Part shown: in pieces, positions 15,655 through 24,900 of the stretch
Layout: every line of letters starts with the position of its first letter
Numbering within the stretch: the stretch's first letter is position 1
Origin: Bacillota bacterium
GTDB taxonomy: Bacteria > Bacillota > Clostridia > Ch29
Reading direction: 5' to 3'
NCBI GenBank assembly: GCA_013540605.1
Contig: JABVCK010000027.1
Location: 1 to 64,000, forward strand
Length of the DNA stretch: 64,000 nt
Position numbers and translations under genes: made by a program
The notes under the pieces: model-generated
The model's input: the letters and a program-made list of their open reading frames with translations, nothing else
What the model was told of the DNA's origin: nothing
Database searches by the model: none

Positions 15655-16287
15655 TTAGACTAATTCTTTGAAAAAGCGTGCATAGGTACCCGTTACTTGT
15701 CCCAAGACTTCCATGGTTTTATTTATATTATCCGGGACTTCCAAATGGCGATTAGCGTCTTTAATTGAAATAAACTCAACATTTCTATGTTCCTGTATTT
15801 TACTTATGCAATTCTGGGTGAAAATGCTGTCATTTGTTCCCACGACTACTATGCACCTGGAGTTTGCAATATGTTTAATTGTGTGATAAGTAGGTGACAG
15901 GAAAATGTTTCTGATTTTTTCGTAACCTAATCTATTTGACACAATGCCAGCCACTTCGGTTCCTATTCCTTTACTAACAAAGAAGATTCTCTTGTAGGTC
16001 TTTTTCAAACATTTTCTTACAATATCAGTGCCTGAGTCGGCTTCTATGTCAATAGTATATAAGCCCATGTCCCTCCATGTCAGCTTACGCCTATAAGATA
16101 TGCATAGCACGTCATATCCCTCTATTAATGCAGCTTTTTTGGCATAATACAGCAAAGGCCTATCAGAGTTATAGTTTTCATCAGGGAAGATAGCAACTAA
16201 TGAATTTTCCTGGCTCTGCTGACAATAAAATTTACTAACTTTGCCCCGACCTGTGGGTATTTTTACAACAGTTAAACAGGTATGCAT
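15655..16287 (-). CDS. Alpha/beta-hydrolase-like protein
   Basis: 210 residues; the ATG at 16287 follows AGGGG at eight bases. There is no signal peptide. The pattern of strands and helices fits a small alpha/beta hydrolase: LVAIFPDENYNSDRPLLYYA, then YDVLCISYRR, the nucleophile-elbow region RIFFVSKGIGTEVAG (Ser in SKGIG), CIVVVGTNDSIFTQNCI (Asp) and a C-terminal His in ANRHLEVP. The substrate is unknown. It stands alone between the lipoprotein genes and an insertion sequence. Confidence 0.65.
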   Translation of the reverse strand: MHTCLTVVKIPTGRGKVSKFYCQQSQENSLVAIFPDENYNSDRPLLYYAKKAALIEGYDVLCISYRRKLTWRDMGLYTIDIEADSGTDIVRKCLKKTYKRIFFVSKGIGTEVAGIVSNRLGYEKIRNIFLSPTYHTIKHIANSRCIVVVGTNDSIFTQNCISKIQEHRNVEFISIKDANRHLEVPDNINKTMEVLGQVTGTYARFFKELV

Positions 16288-16460
16288 AACCTTGGCCCCT
16301 TTTTATTTATAAAAGAAAGCATTCTGATGTTTACACTTGAGGTACATAATAAGAATGATGCGTCTCAATTATACATAACAGTTGCTTAAAAATAGTATAA
16401 AAGCTGAAAGTTACTAAGCTCCCAGCTTCTTATGCACTATAATCTAACTTCCCGCAATCT

Positions 16461-18133
16461 TTATAACTATGTCGCAAAAAAGTCTGCAAATAAGCTGTAT
16501 ACAGCAATATTTTGTGTTGTAATTCTCCTGAAACATAGTTATAATTATAACCATGAGGGGGAGGTTTAACATGGCTTATCGTGTACATCAAGTTAATAAG
16601 AAAACAGGTGTTACTTACATCTATGAAGCAACCTCTGTATGGGATAAAGAAAAGAAGCAACCGCGCAACAAGCAAGTCTGTATCGGGAAGCTTGACCCCA
16701 AGACAGGGGAATTTATTCCATCCAAACGATTAAATCCCGAACAAGCTGCTGTTCGTGATCCGGCTGTGAGCGCCACTGCAAAGATCATAGGACCGACATT
16801 GTTGCTGGACAGTATTACTGCTGAACTGGAACTAGACAAAGTATTAAAGAGTTGTTTCCCGAAAGTGTACCAGCAAATTCTGTGTATGGCCTACTATCTT
16901 GCTATGCACGGCGGCTCCTTAAGTCACTGTGAAGCTTGGAGTAAAAGTCATGCCCATCCATTCAACAAAACATTAACAAGTCAACGTATCAGTGAAATCC
17001 TTCAGTCCTTAAATATTGACGGGCAACAAACCTTCTTTTCCAAGTGGGGAGAAAGTGTACTAGAAAACGACTATTTGTGTTATGATATCACCTCCGTTTC
17101 TTCCTATGGAGAACTAAATGAATACATCAAGTACGGCTACAATCGGGATGGCGATAAACTCCGACAGATCAATCTAGCGTTACTCTTTGGCCAGAAAAGT
17201 CAGTTACCCGTTTATTACCATCGTTTGCCTGGAAACATTAGTGACGTCAGCACCCTACATCACTTCTTGAAGACTTTTAGTTACCTAGAGCTGCCCAAGC
17301 TACATCTGGTGATGGACAAAGGTTTTTACAGCCAAAAAAATGTGGATGAACTGTTGGCAGCAAAGGACAAATTTATCCTTGCAGTTCCTAACCGACTTAA
17401 GTGGGTTCAACATATCATTGATGAGACCCGGGACACTATCCAGAATCCGGAAAGTTACCGGAAGCTGGATGGTGAGATTTTATATGTTCACACAAAGCTG
17501 TATCCTTGGGGAAAAGAGCGTAGACGCTGTTATGTGCATCTGTACTACAATGCCCATGCTGCAGCAGAGGCTATAGATAGTTTTACTGAAGAACTACTGA
17601 CGTACAAAGAAGAACTAGAAAGCGGTCAAATGGTTAGTAATCATGAAGATGCCTACAAAACCTTCTTTGTTATTAAAGAGACACCTGTACGAGGTCGTAA
17701 AGTGTTCTTTAACAACGAAACCATCCAGAAATATCGCAACCAGTATGCTGGCTTCTACGCCTTATTGACCAATGATATCAAGGACCCTGTAGAAGCCCTC
17801 AGGGTGTACCGTAATAAAGACACCGTCGAGAAATGCTTTGATGATCTAAAAAACCAGTTGGACATGAAACGACTTCGCATCCATAGTGCGGCATCCATGG
17901 ACGGTAGGCTCTTTGTCCAGTTTATTGCGCTTATCTTCATAAGTGCTCTGCGTAAAAAGATGCGAGACACCGGGCTCATCGATAAATATACGACTCGCGA
18001 GCTCCTTTTGGAAATGGAGACGCTGACTAAAGTCCGTTATTCAGGCAAGTACGGGCATATCCTTACGGAGGTTACCAAACCGCAGAGTCATATTTTGGAA
18101 AGCTTGGGGATTAATCTGGAAACATAGTTATAA
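16461..18133 (+). mobile_element. IS1634-like insertion sequence (IS4 superfamily)
   Basis: TTATAACTATG at 16461-16471 and its exact complement at 18123-18133 are 11-bp terminal inverted repeats around one transposase gene, about 1.67 kb in all. The transposase stop codon lies inside the right repeat. An extra inverted copy of the end motif (ACATAGTTATAA) is at 16533-16544, just before the gene. No clear target duplication is visible. The gene is intact, so the element may be active. Confidence 0.75.
16571..18127 (+). CDS. IS1634/IS4-type transposase
   Basis: 518 residues from the ATG at 16571 with GGGGGAGG upstream. The N-terminal MAYRVHQVNKKTGVTYIYEA and KQVCIGKLDPKTGEFIP are typical of IS1634-type DDE transposases. 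The catalytic core has YDITSVSSYGE (first Asp), LVMDKGFYSQKNVDEL (second Asp) and the YREK-like box YRNKDTVEKCFDDLKNQLDM (Glu). A long insertion of about 150 residues separates the last two, as expected for IS4-like enzymes. The full-length frame is intact. Confidence 0.93.
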   Translation: MAYRVHQVNKKTGVTYIYEATSVWDKEKKQPRNKQVCIGKLDPKTGEFIPSKRLNPEQAAVRDPAVSATAKIIGPTLLLDSITAELELDKVLKSCFPKVYQQILCMAYYLAMHGGSLSHCEAWSKSHAHPFNKTLTSQRISEILQSLNIDGQQTFFSKWGESVLENDYLCYDITSVSSYGELNEYIKYGYNRDGDKLRQINLALLFGQKSQLPVYYHRLPGNISDVSTLHHFLKTFSYLELPKLHLVMDKGFYSQKNVDELLAAKDKFILAVPNRLKWVQHIIDETRDTIQNPESYRKLDGEILYVHTKLYPWGKERRRCYVHLYYNAHAAAEAIDSFTEELLTYKEELESGQMVSNHEDAYKTFFVIKETPVRGRKVFFNNETIQKYRNQYAGFYALLTNDIKDPVEALRVYRNKDTVEKCFDDLKNQLDMKRLRIHSAASMDGRLFVQFIALIFISALRKKMRDTGLIDKYTTRELLLEMETLTKVRYSGKYGHILTEVTKPQSHILESLGINLET

Positions 18134-18135
18134 TT

Positions 18136-18453
18136 TTACCGGGAATTTAGGCTATAAATAACCTGCCCATGTTTCAATATCTCTTCTAAAAAACCGCTTT
18201 CATCTTTCTTGCATTCCAAAAGGATCGGTTCTATTCTATCATCTATATTCCTTCTTAATTTATATAACAATGTTTCTGTATCTAAAAAGTCCTCATCAAT
18301 TGTATCAACAACTATGGCAATATCTATATCGCTTTCTTCCTTCCAGTTTCCTTTTGCGTAAGAGCCATATAAAACAACCTTTTGAGGTTTTATCTTTTCA
18401 CTTACTAATGCTGCATATTGCATGGCCTTTTCTAAAGCCTGGCTTTTATCCAT
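18136..18453 (-). CDS. MNT-type nucleotidyltransferase (antitoxin of HEPN/MNT pair)
   Basis: 105 residues. The minimal nucleotidyltransferase motif VVLYGSYAKGNWKEESDIDI carries GSYAKG and the DxD pair (Asp-Ile-Asp). The ATG at 18453 has GGAGG about ten bases upstream and overlaps the end of the HEPN gene by 22 bp. In such pairs the MNT protein neutralises the HEPN toxin, in characterised cases by adding AMP to it. The insertion sequence ends two bases past the stop, so the last few residues may be altered by that event. Confidence 0.85.
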   Translation of the reverse strand: MDKSQALEKAMQYAALVSEKIKPQKVVLYGSYAKGNWKEESDIDIAIVVDTIDEDFLDTETLLYKLRRNIDDRIEPILLECKKDESGFLEEILKHGQVIYSLNSR

Positions 18454-18824
18454 TCAAATAAAACCTCCGTTTCATCAATTATTTTTTTACACTTTTCCTT
18501 TGTTAACGACTTCAAAAGTTTGTCCTTAACGGTTGGATACCTCGCTTGAATATTAAGGGGCTCAAGTGAATCAATAATATCCTTCTGCTCTTCGGTAAGA
18601 AGCTGATATATCCCTGATTTCTTTGATAGTATTGTAAGATTATGAATATAAGGCGGATTATCTTCAGATATACAAGCATAATACCCTTTTAGGGCCTTTT
18701 CTATAACTTGATGGCACATAAAACCAACATACAAATATCGCTCTCCTATTAGTATGACCTTAGCCGTTTCCAAATCGTATTCAGCTAATTCAAACCAGTA
18801 TTTATGCTTTTCTTGTTTATCCAT
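18432..18824 (-). CDS. HEPN-domain protein (toxin of HEPN/MNT pair)
   Basis: 130 residues. It has the helical HEPN pattern HKYWFELAEYDLETAKVIL, VGFMCHQVIEKALKGYYACI, and the conserved PPYIHNLTIL histidine. The Arg of the RNase-type Rx4-6H motif is not at its usual place (ISEDNPPYIHN), so a strong ribonuclease claim is not justified. The start MDKQEKHKYW follows GGGAAGTG. It is the first gene of a two-gene toxin-antitoxin-type unit with the MNT gene, immediately next to an insertion sequence. Confidence 0.8.
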   Translation of the reverse strand: MDKQEKHKYWFELAEYDLETAKVILIGERYLYVGFMCHQVIEKALKGYYACISEDNPPYIHNLTILSKKSGIYQLLTEEQKDIIDSLEPLNIQARYPTVKDKLLKSLTKEKCKKIIDETEVLFEWIKARL

Positions 18825-19176
18825 TATATCACTTCCCTTTATATGTAAATCCTATCTTAATTGTACCATGTACTTCATTTAAATAGAAGAGTACCACACA
18901 GGTTAAAAGAGTAGCTCAGTGATTACTCGACTGATGGAACATACATTTCCGTTACTACGCTGTTTTACTATTATCAATTGCCCTTAGCTGACAATTTTGA
19001 TAGCACTTTAAATATCATTCCTGCTCCTTTTCGCTATTAATTGCACTCTCTTTATTATAACAACATTTGAAACCAGATTTTATGCCCTACCTCTATCTGA
19101 CCGCATCGAGATACTATGGGTTTTAAAAAGATAAAATAATCCACTTACGCAGTGAAACACCTCTCCAAACCAAATC
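18825..19176. other. 352-bp gap without recognised gene
   Basis: AT-rich intergenic DNA. The first 80 bases hold the HEPN gene promoter region on the minus strand (a TACAAT -10-like box near 18861). I see no open frame with a start, no strong hairpin and no repeat in the rest. Confidence 0.4.
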
Positions 19177-19566
19177 CTATCTATAGAGGCGTTTTGATTC
19201 TAATACCTCCAACCTGTATTTATATTCGTATTCATCTGTTTTCCCTGTTTCCAACAGGTTGTTCAATTTTATAAACGGGCTCAATAACAAATACTCGTCT
19301 ATATCAAGTTCTATGGTCTCTCCGCAGACAGGACATACTATTTGAAAAATCGGATGCCATTCCCCAAAGGATAGAATAAGAAAGGGTTTTATATATGTTG
19401 TGTAAATATTATAGTACTCATTATTATTACAGTTTTCACACTTTGGATTTATCCTTGGCAGCAGCCACTCCTGCGTGTTGGACCTGAACATTTGTGATTG
19501 TCTAACTCTACCTTTCAATCTTCTTTCCCTTTTAATTGGTCGATCTGATAGCTTACCGAAATACAT
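19177..19566 (-). CDS. Small zinc-ribbon-like protein
   Basis: 129 residues. The ATG at 19566 has GGGAGG eight bases upstream and lies inside the upstream gene (52-bp overlap), so translation is likely coupled. The body has two CxxC pairs, CENC and CPVC, about 37 residues apart, a likely structural zinc site, with hydrophobic strands between (PFLILSFGEWHPIFQIV). The basic N-terminus (RPIKRERRLKGRVRQSQ) is unusual. The family is not recognised. Confidence 0.6.
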   Translation of the reverse strand: MYFGKLSDRPIKRERRLKGRVRQSQMFRSNTQEWLLPRINPKCENCNNNEYYNIYTTYIKPFLILSFGEWHPIFQIVCPVCGETIELDIDEYLLLSPFIKLNNLLETGKTDEYEYKYRLEVLESKRLYR

Positions 19567-20453
19567 AGTTTTACCTCCCTGTTATCCAGTCCGAATAATT
19601 CGGTCAAATCAACATCCGAAACGAATAAATCATTGTTTATAACAATAGGCTGATGCCAAAGCTCACGCTCTTTAAACGGCTTGCCGTCAAAGAAATATTG
19701 CGCCTTTTTATCATTTCCCCGAATCCTGAAGCTATAGCTGCCCTTTTGTACGGTAAAGTATCCGTTGTCATATGAATAGACATAGCCGAACTCTTGAGCC
19801 AGGGTTTTTAAAGACAGCATAGCCGCTCTGTCATGAAATCCCGCTTCTTTCCCGTTATAATAATACTTGGTCCCTTTATTCTCCAAAGCCATCTGAACCT
19901 CGGAAAGCTTATCAATCCTAAAACTGAAATCATAGCCGTTTTTAGCCTCTGTCAGGCTGCTCAAATTGTCGGATATAAATCTAACCTCTCGCTTATCTTC
20001 ATCCCATGTAACGCTTCCCCATTCTTCAAGCTCCCGTATCAATAACGTCGTATATCCTCCAATATTGTAGGACTGAACCTCTCTATTGCCTACATAAGTC
20101 TTGATGTCTGTATAAAGTACATCGCCTAATAATTTGCCTGTCTCTTCATGATCGGTACTCTCAATAACGACCGGCTTTAATCCTTTTAATAGATTTTCTG
20201 TAATTCTTAAGCTTCTATCCCCTAGATTCCAGACAACGTCAAAACCGTAATTCCTTAAATTCTCGGCTACCATAACGGTATGACCGTCAATATTCATGGA
20301 TGGTATTTGATAACCGTTTACAAAAGCCTTAATATCCGTCGAGAGAACCTTGTTAATAACCGTTCCTACTTTAACCTCCTCCGCATATACGGTCTGTGTC
20401 AAGGTAAGAAATAACACAAGAAGTACTAATACAGCTTTCCTTCCCAGGAACAT
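19515..20453 (-). CDS. Exported stalk-domain (copper amine oxidase N-like) protein
   Basis: 312 residues from the ATG at 20453, which starts MFLGRKAVLVLLVLFLTLTQ and is followed by a signal-peptidase site after VYA. The mature protein has repeated units of the copper amine oxidase N-terminal (stalk) type: TDIKAFVNGYQIPSMNIDGH, TDIKTYVGNREVQSYNIGGY, and a third with KYYYNGKEAGFHDRAAM. Such domains are common in exported clostridial proteins, probably wall- or spore-coat-associated. An upstream in-frame start at 20522 would give a tail before the signal peptide and is rejected. Confidence 0.8.
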   Translation of the reverse strand: MFLGRKAVLVLLVLFLTLTQTVYAEEVKVGTVINKVLSTDIKAFVNGYQIPSMNIDGHTVMVAENLRNYGFDVVWNLGDRSLRITENLLKGLKPVVIESTDHEETGKLLGDVLYTDIKTYVGNREVQSYNIGGYTTLLIRELEEWGSVTWDEDKREVRFISDNLSSLTEAKNGYDFSFRIDKLSEVQMALENKGTKYYYNGKEAGFHDRAAMLSLKTLAQEFGYVYSYDNGYFTVQKGSYSFRIRGNDKKAQYFFDGKPFKERELWHQPIVINNDLFVSDVDLTELFGLDNREVKLCISVSYQIDQLKGKED

Positions 20454-20524
20454 TTGATTCAACCCCTCGTTTCCCTTAATATATTTTATTCCAGACAGAT
20501 TATGCCGAAGCCCTTGTCCCATAC

Positions 20525-20920
20525 TTATGCCTCTTCAATAATGTTCATTCTTTCACTTCTTAACTCTTTAAGCTCTTCATGATTTTGGCTAAGCTTTTTA
20601 CTTAAATTTTCAAGCACTGCCTTCACCTTATATATGACTTCTCCAGCCCTTTCCTGAGACCCCCTTATTTTTTACTGCACAGCCAAATCAACAAACAGGC
20701 CATCAAACAAGTAATCGGCAAAGGTTAAAAAGGACCCGATTTCTATGCTCAAGTTAATTTCTCCTCCTATATCCTCAAGTTCCCTATAAAATCTTTTTAT
20801 AAGTATTTGGACGTTATTTATTTCGTTTTGTGCCTTATCTATCTTCGAATGCTTCATCATGGCGGCAATCACACTACTGCCAAATATATTCCAGGTCCCC
20901 CCGCCTCCTGCGGAGTTCAA
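20525..20920 (-). pseudogene. Truncated gene with in-frame stop
   Basis: The minus-strand frame reads GGGGTWNIFGSSVIAAMMKH, DKAQNEINNVQILIKRFYRE, EINLSIEIGSFLTFADYLFD, then TAA at about 20672. It continues in the same frame KIRGSQERAGEVIYKVKAVL and LENLSKKLSQNHEELKEL to a stop at 20525. The protein-like sequence on both sides of the TAA shows a nonsense mutation. No start or ribosome binding site is present: the 5' part was lost where the REP-like repeat and duplicated segment begin. The family is unknown; it is helical and probably coiled-coil. Confidence 0.6.
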
Positions 20921-20936
20921 GCTTTCCCACTAACTA

Positions 20937-20986
20937 CACAAACAAGGTGCCTGTCCCCTTGTTTGCCCTTGTTTGCCCTTGTTTGT
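20937..20986. repeat. REP-like palindrome with 10-bp tandem units
   Basis: CAAACAAGG pairs with CCTTGTTTG around TGCCTGTCC; the unit CCCTTGTTTG is then repeated three times. It sits exactly at the junction between the truncated pseudogene and the 123-bp duplication. Confidence 0.6.
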
Positions 20987-21108
20987 GCGGATACCTCTTT
21001 GCCGTCGAGTTTTCCCTGCTTTTCAGGGGCAATATCACGGTGATATTCGATGTGCTTAGAACGTACCTTAAGTTCGTCTGATCAGAGCTCCAAGCCGCTC
21101 CTGAATTT
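20986..21108 (+). pseudogene. Duplicated 3' end of the radical SAM gene
   Basis: About 96% identical to 14455-14577. Translated, it gives CGYLFAVEFSLLFRGNITVI and DVLRTYLKFV, the tail of the 300-residue radical SAM protein, followed by the first 27 bases of the convergent gene end. It has no start and no function of its own; it is a scar of a segmental duplication. Confidence 0.85.
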
Positions 21109-21116
21109 CGGTCGGA

Positions 21117-21890
21117 CTAGTCCTTCGGTTGAATGAAATCCTCCAGCGGAACATTCAGGATAGGGTGCTTCTCCCAGTCGGTATCTTCAAAATGCCACCA
21201 CTCGCTGTTTATCGTCTGGAAACCGTTTCTTACCATAGCGTCGGTCAGGTACCGGAGGTTTTCCTTTACATGCTCCGGCGTCCCTTCGTATTTCCTCGAT
21301 GCCTTCGCAGAAAAGTCGTCAAACCCCGTAGGCATTTCTATCTCGCTGCCGTCCGTGTCAACCAGCGTGATATCAACGGCGCACCCGCGGTTGTGCTTGG
21401 ACCCGCTTTTGGGATTGGCGACATAGCTCTTATCCTCTGCCGCGTCCCACAGGATTTGCTGCACATAATAGGGCCTGTAAGCGTCCCATACCTTTATCCT
21501 ATATCCGTCCTTTGAGATTTCCTTGTTCACCCTGGCCAGCTTTTCAGCGGTCCCCCGGGTCAGCAGGCATACCTCTGCGCCGTATATCCTTTTGCCAGTA
21601 AAATTATTGTCCGACGCGTACCGCAGGTCCACAACGATGCTCTCATCAATATCCCCAACCCATACCAGGCCGTATTTCAGTTCTATATCCCTCTTAAATG
21701 TGATTTCCTCAAGGCCTCTTTCCAGCTGGCGGTTTTCCTCTTCAAGGCTCTCGTATCTTATGCGCAGCTCCTCAAGGGACTGCTCTGCCTCTTTGTAGTT
21801 TTTCACGAGATACAGGTTGTACACGGCCAGGGACAGCAGCACTGCCAGAAGGACTGCCTTCCCAATCAACTTTTTTGCATGATGCTGCAT
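21117..21890 (-). CDS. VanX-type M15D D-Ala-D-Ala dipeptidase-like protein
   Basis: 257 residues; the ATG at 21890 has GGGGAG eight bases upstream, overlapping the stop of sbcC. One N-terminal membrane helix (GKAVLLAVLLSLAVYNLYLV) and a coiled coil (EAEQSLEELRIRYESLEEEN) anchor the enzyme outside the cell. The catalytic domain has the zinc motif SKHNRGCAVDITL (SxHxxGxAxD) and WWHFE, with VDLRYASDNNFTGKRIYG as in VanX/DdpX. It would cleave D-Ala-D-Ala or related peptides during wall turnover. It is the last gene of the addB-addA-sbcD-sbcC run by strand and spacing. Confidence 0.88.
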   Translation of the reverse strand: MQHHAKKLIGKAVLLAVLLSLAVYNLYLVKNYKEAEQSLEELRIRYESLEEENRQLERGLEEITFKRDIELKYGLVWVGDIDESIVVDLRYASDNNFTGKRIYGAEVCLLTRGTAEKLARVNKEISKDGYRIKVWDAYRPYYVQQILWDAAEDKSYVANPKSGSKHNRGCAVDITLVDTDGSEIEMPTGFDDFSAKASRKYEGTPEHVKENLRYLTDAMVRNGFQTINSEWWHFEDTDWEKHPILNVPLEDFIQPKD

Positions 21891-21903
21891 AACACTAACT
21901 CCC

Positions 21904-24900
21904 CTACGCTTTTTCTATCCTTACCCGGCTGCCGCTGCCGCCGGGTGTGGGAGACTCCACGATAAGCCTCCTGGGAATCCTGTTTTTCAGTTCGGGAACA
22001 TGGCTTATAAGGCCAATAACCCTTTCCCTGGAACTCAGCCTCTCAAGGGCGTCCACAACGAGGTCAAGCAGCTCGCCGTCAAGGGTGCCGAAGCCCTCAT
22101 CGAGGAAAAAGAATTCAAGGGGGCTCTGTCCCTTCAGCTGTATCTGCTTTGACAGGGCCAGCGCCAGGGACAGGGAGGTAAGGAATGTCTCTCCGCCGGA
22201 CAGGGAAGCAACCGCCCTGTGGACGCCGCCGTTTAAAAAGTCCCGTATGACAAATCCCTGTTCGGGGTCCAGCTCAAGGGAATACCTGAACCTTGTAAGG
22301 ACTCCAAGGGTCTCCGAAGCTTCCTTTGCGATATAGCGCAGTCTTTCCTCCGATATGAATTCGATAAAGCTGTTGCCCCTGAGAAGCTTTTGTATTTGCT
22401 CAAGCATATCGCCCTTGCCGCTGTATGACTTGTTTTCCTTTTCCAGTTCAACCCAGGTCCTATAGCTGTCCTTTACCCTCCGGTATTCCGCCCTTACACC
22501 CTCGTACCTGGAAATCCCATCATCCCTTTCTTTCTGTTTAACAGCATACGCCTCCCGGATAATATCCCATTCGCGTTCGGTAATGCTCCTATCCCCCAGC
22601 TTTTTCGCAACCATCTCCTTCTGTGCGGCAATACTCCTTAATTTTCTGTCAAATTCCTCAACATCCGCTTTCAAAATACTGTATTCCTCCTGGGTGATAA
22701 GAGCCCTCTCTGCCTGCTCAAGGCGTTCAAACCCCTTATCCCTGAGGCCCTTCTCCAGTCTTTCTTTTTCCCTTTCATAGCTTTCCCGGTATATCCTCTG
22801 CTGGTTGGCCAGCGTATGCTTTTGGCTCTTCGCAGCGTTATATCTTTCTTCCCAATCCTTGACCGCTGAGCTTAGCTCCTTTTCCTGTAACGACAGGGTG
22901 GTCAATTCATCCTCGGTTTGCTTCAAAGCGGCATCCGGATCTCCGTCTCCAACCACGTCCCTTATCTTCTTCTCCAGCTTTACCCTCTGCTCTTTCAAAC
23001 TCCTGCCTTCGGTCTCAACAGCGGCAAGTCCTTCGCTCAGTTCCCGGCGTGAATCGTTGAGGCCGTCCAGCTTGCCCCTGACTGTTTTGATGCTCTCCTG
23101 GAATTCCTCCGCTTTCTTGCGCAGTTCTTCCAATTCCCTGTCCTTCTCTTCTATTCTGCCAAGTTCAGAAACTGCGCTTCTTATGCCCGTTTTTTGGACA
23201 AAGTCCTTAAGCCAGTCATTCCTGTCGGCGATTTTTAATACTATCTCTTCCAGGTCTTTTTCCAGCTCTTGAAGGCTTGCCCTGCTCATATCCAATTCCG
23301 CCGCCTTTGTTTTCTCTTTGATTATATCCTGAGACAGCTCATCCTTCTTATACTGCACTGTTTTTCTTTTTTGTGCAAGCTCCTCTTCCAGCTGGTCCAG
23401 CTTTTTCAGCGCTTCTTCGCATACTGCGGCCCTGTTGTTCAATTCCTCTTCCACGCGGGTGATTTCAAAGGCCCTCATGCTTTGGGGCAGCTTTTCTACA
23501 AGACCGGCATATTCCGTCTCCCTATGCTTCATGTCATCCCGTATCTGCGCTGCCTGTTTATCATAGGACTTAATCTGCTCATTTATCACTAAACACTTGC
23601 TTTCCGCTTCCCTGTACCGTGCCTCGGTCTGCTTCTGCTCATCCAGGAGTATTTCAAGCCTACGCTCAATGTCCTCCCGTTCCCCCTCGCCCGCAAATAC
23701 CGCAGGCTTCGGATGGTGGGTGGAACCGCACACCGGACACGGTTCATTTTCTTTCAGGCTTTTCGCGAGTATTTGGGCCGTACTTTTCTCAAGCTCCCGC
23801 CTGTTCCCGTCAATCAGGACGTTAATATCCTGCAGTTTTGCGTTAAGAAAACCGGCCCTTTCGGTCCAATCAGAATAGCTTTTCTTCAAGACACCGGTCT
23901 CTGTCCCCAAAACCTCCAGCCTGCTGCCCAGGGCTTCCAAATCTGCTTTTTTTGCTTTGAGGGCTTCTACCGTTGATTTCAATTCACCTATCCGGCTCAG
24001 TTCATTCAGAATCAGATGCCGCTCTCCGGGCTTTGCCGCTTCCATCCCGTCTATCTCAGCCTCAGCTATGCTTATTTCCTCCTGCGTCTTATTCCTGTGC
24101 AGCGTCAGCCCTTCCAAGTCCTGCACCATTGTTTTGATCCTGCCCGCAAGTCCGTCATATCTTTCCTGAATACCCCTCTTTTCCTCTTCAAGCCCGCGGA
24201 TTTCATCTTCCAGCTTTGCCCCGGCCTGTACTTCCCTCCGGTATTCCGGGCTTGTTTTGATGTTGTCCGTTAACTGCCTGTTTTTTATCAGGGCATCTTC
24301 CAGGTTCCTGAGTTCCGACTTTACACCCTCGATCTCTTTGTCTTTTTCTTCCCCTTGTCTTTTAATCGTGTTGTACCGGTCCAGCAGCCTGCTGCGCTGT
24401 AGGTCCAGCCCCTTTATCTCCTCCTGCATCTCAAGGGCATTTCGGAGTTTGGATTTCCTCTCAATAAGGCGGGGCCTATCCCTCTCAACCCGTTCCATCA
24501 AGAGGCCGTAGGCTTCCCTGGCGCCGTCCAGTTCCCCTTGTATAACCGGAAGCCTCGCGTCCAATGCCTGCAGGTCTGAAATAGTCTTGTCAAGCATTTC
24601 TTTGGCATCCCTGTATTTGACAATTATATCCGCCAATTCCCGGGCCCTGGCATAGTTATCCAGGATAGCCTTTTTTTCATTAATCTCTCCGATCCTTTGC
24701 ATGTGCTCCTTCTCATCTGCAGTCAACCCGTCCAGCTCCCTGGTCAGGTCCCACACTTCTCTGGCCTGCTCGTAACGTGCTTCAAATTCCTTCAGCTCTC
24801 GCAATATCCTTTCCTTGTTTTCAAGGGCATCCTTCATATTTCTTTCCGCTTGCTCAAGGGTTTTTTCCGACACGTCCCCCAGGGCAGACATAGCCCCCTG

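Noticed and set aside
16533-16544. Inner inverted motif as the true left IS end
   Set aside because: It would have the wrong orientation and would leave almost no leader before the transposase.
16430-16675. Minus-strand frame over the IS left end
   Set aside because: It overlaps the transposase start and the terminal repeat and has no ribosome site.
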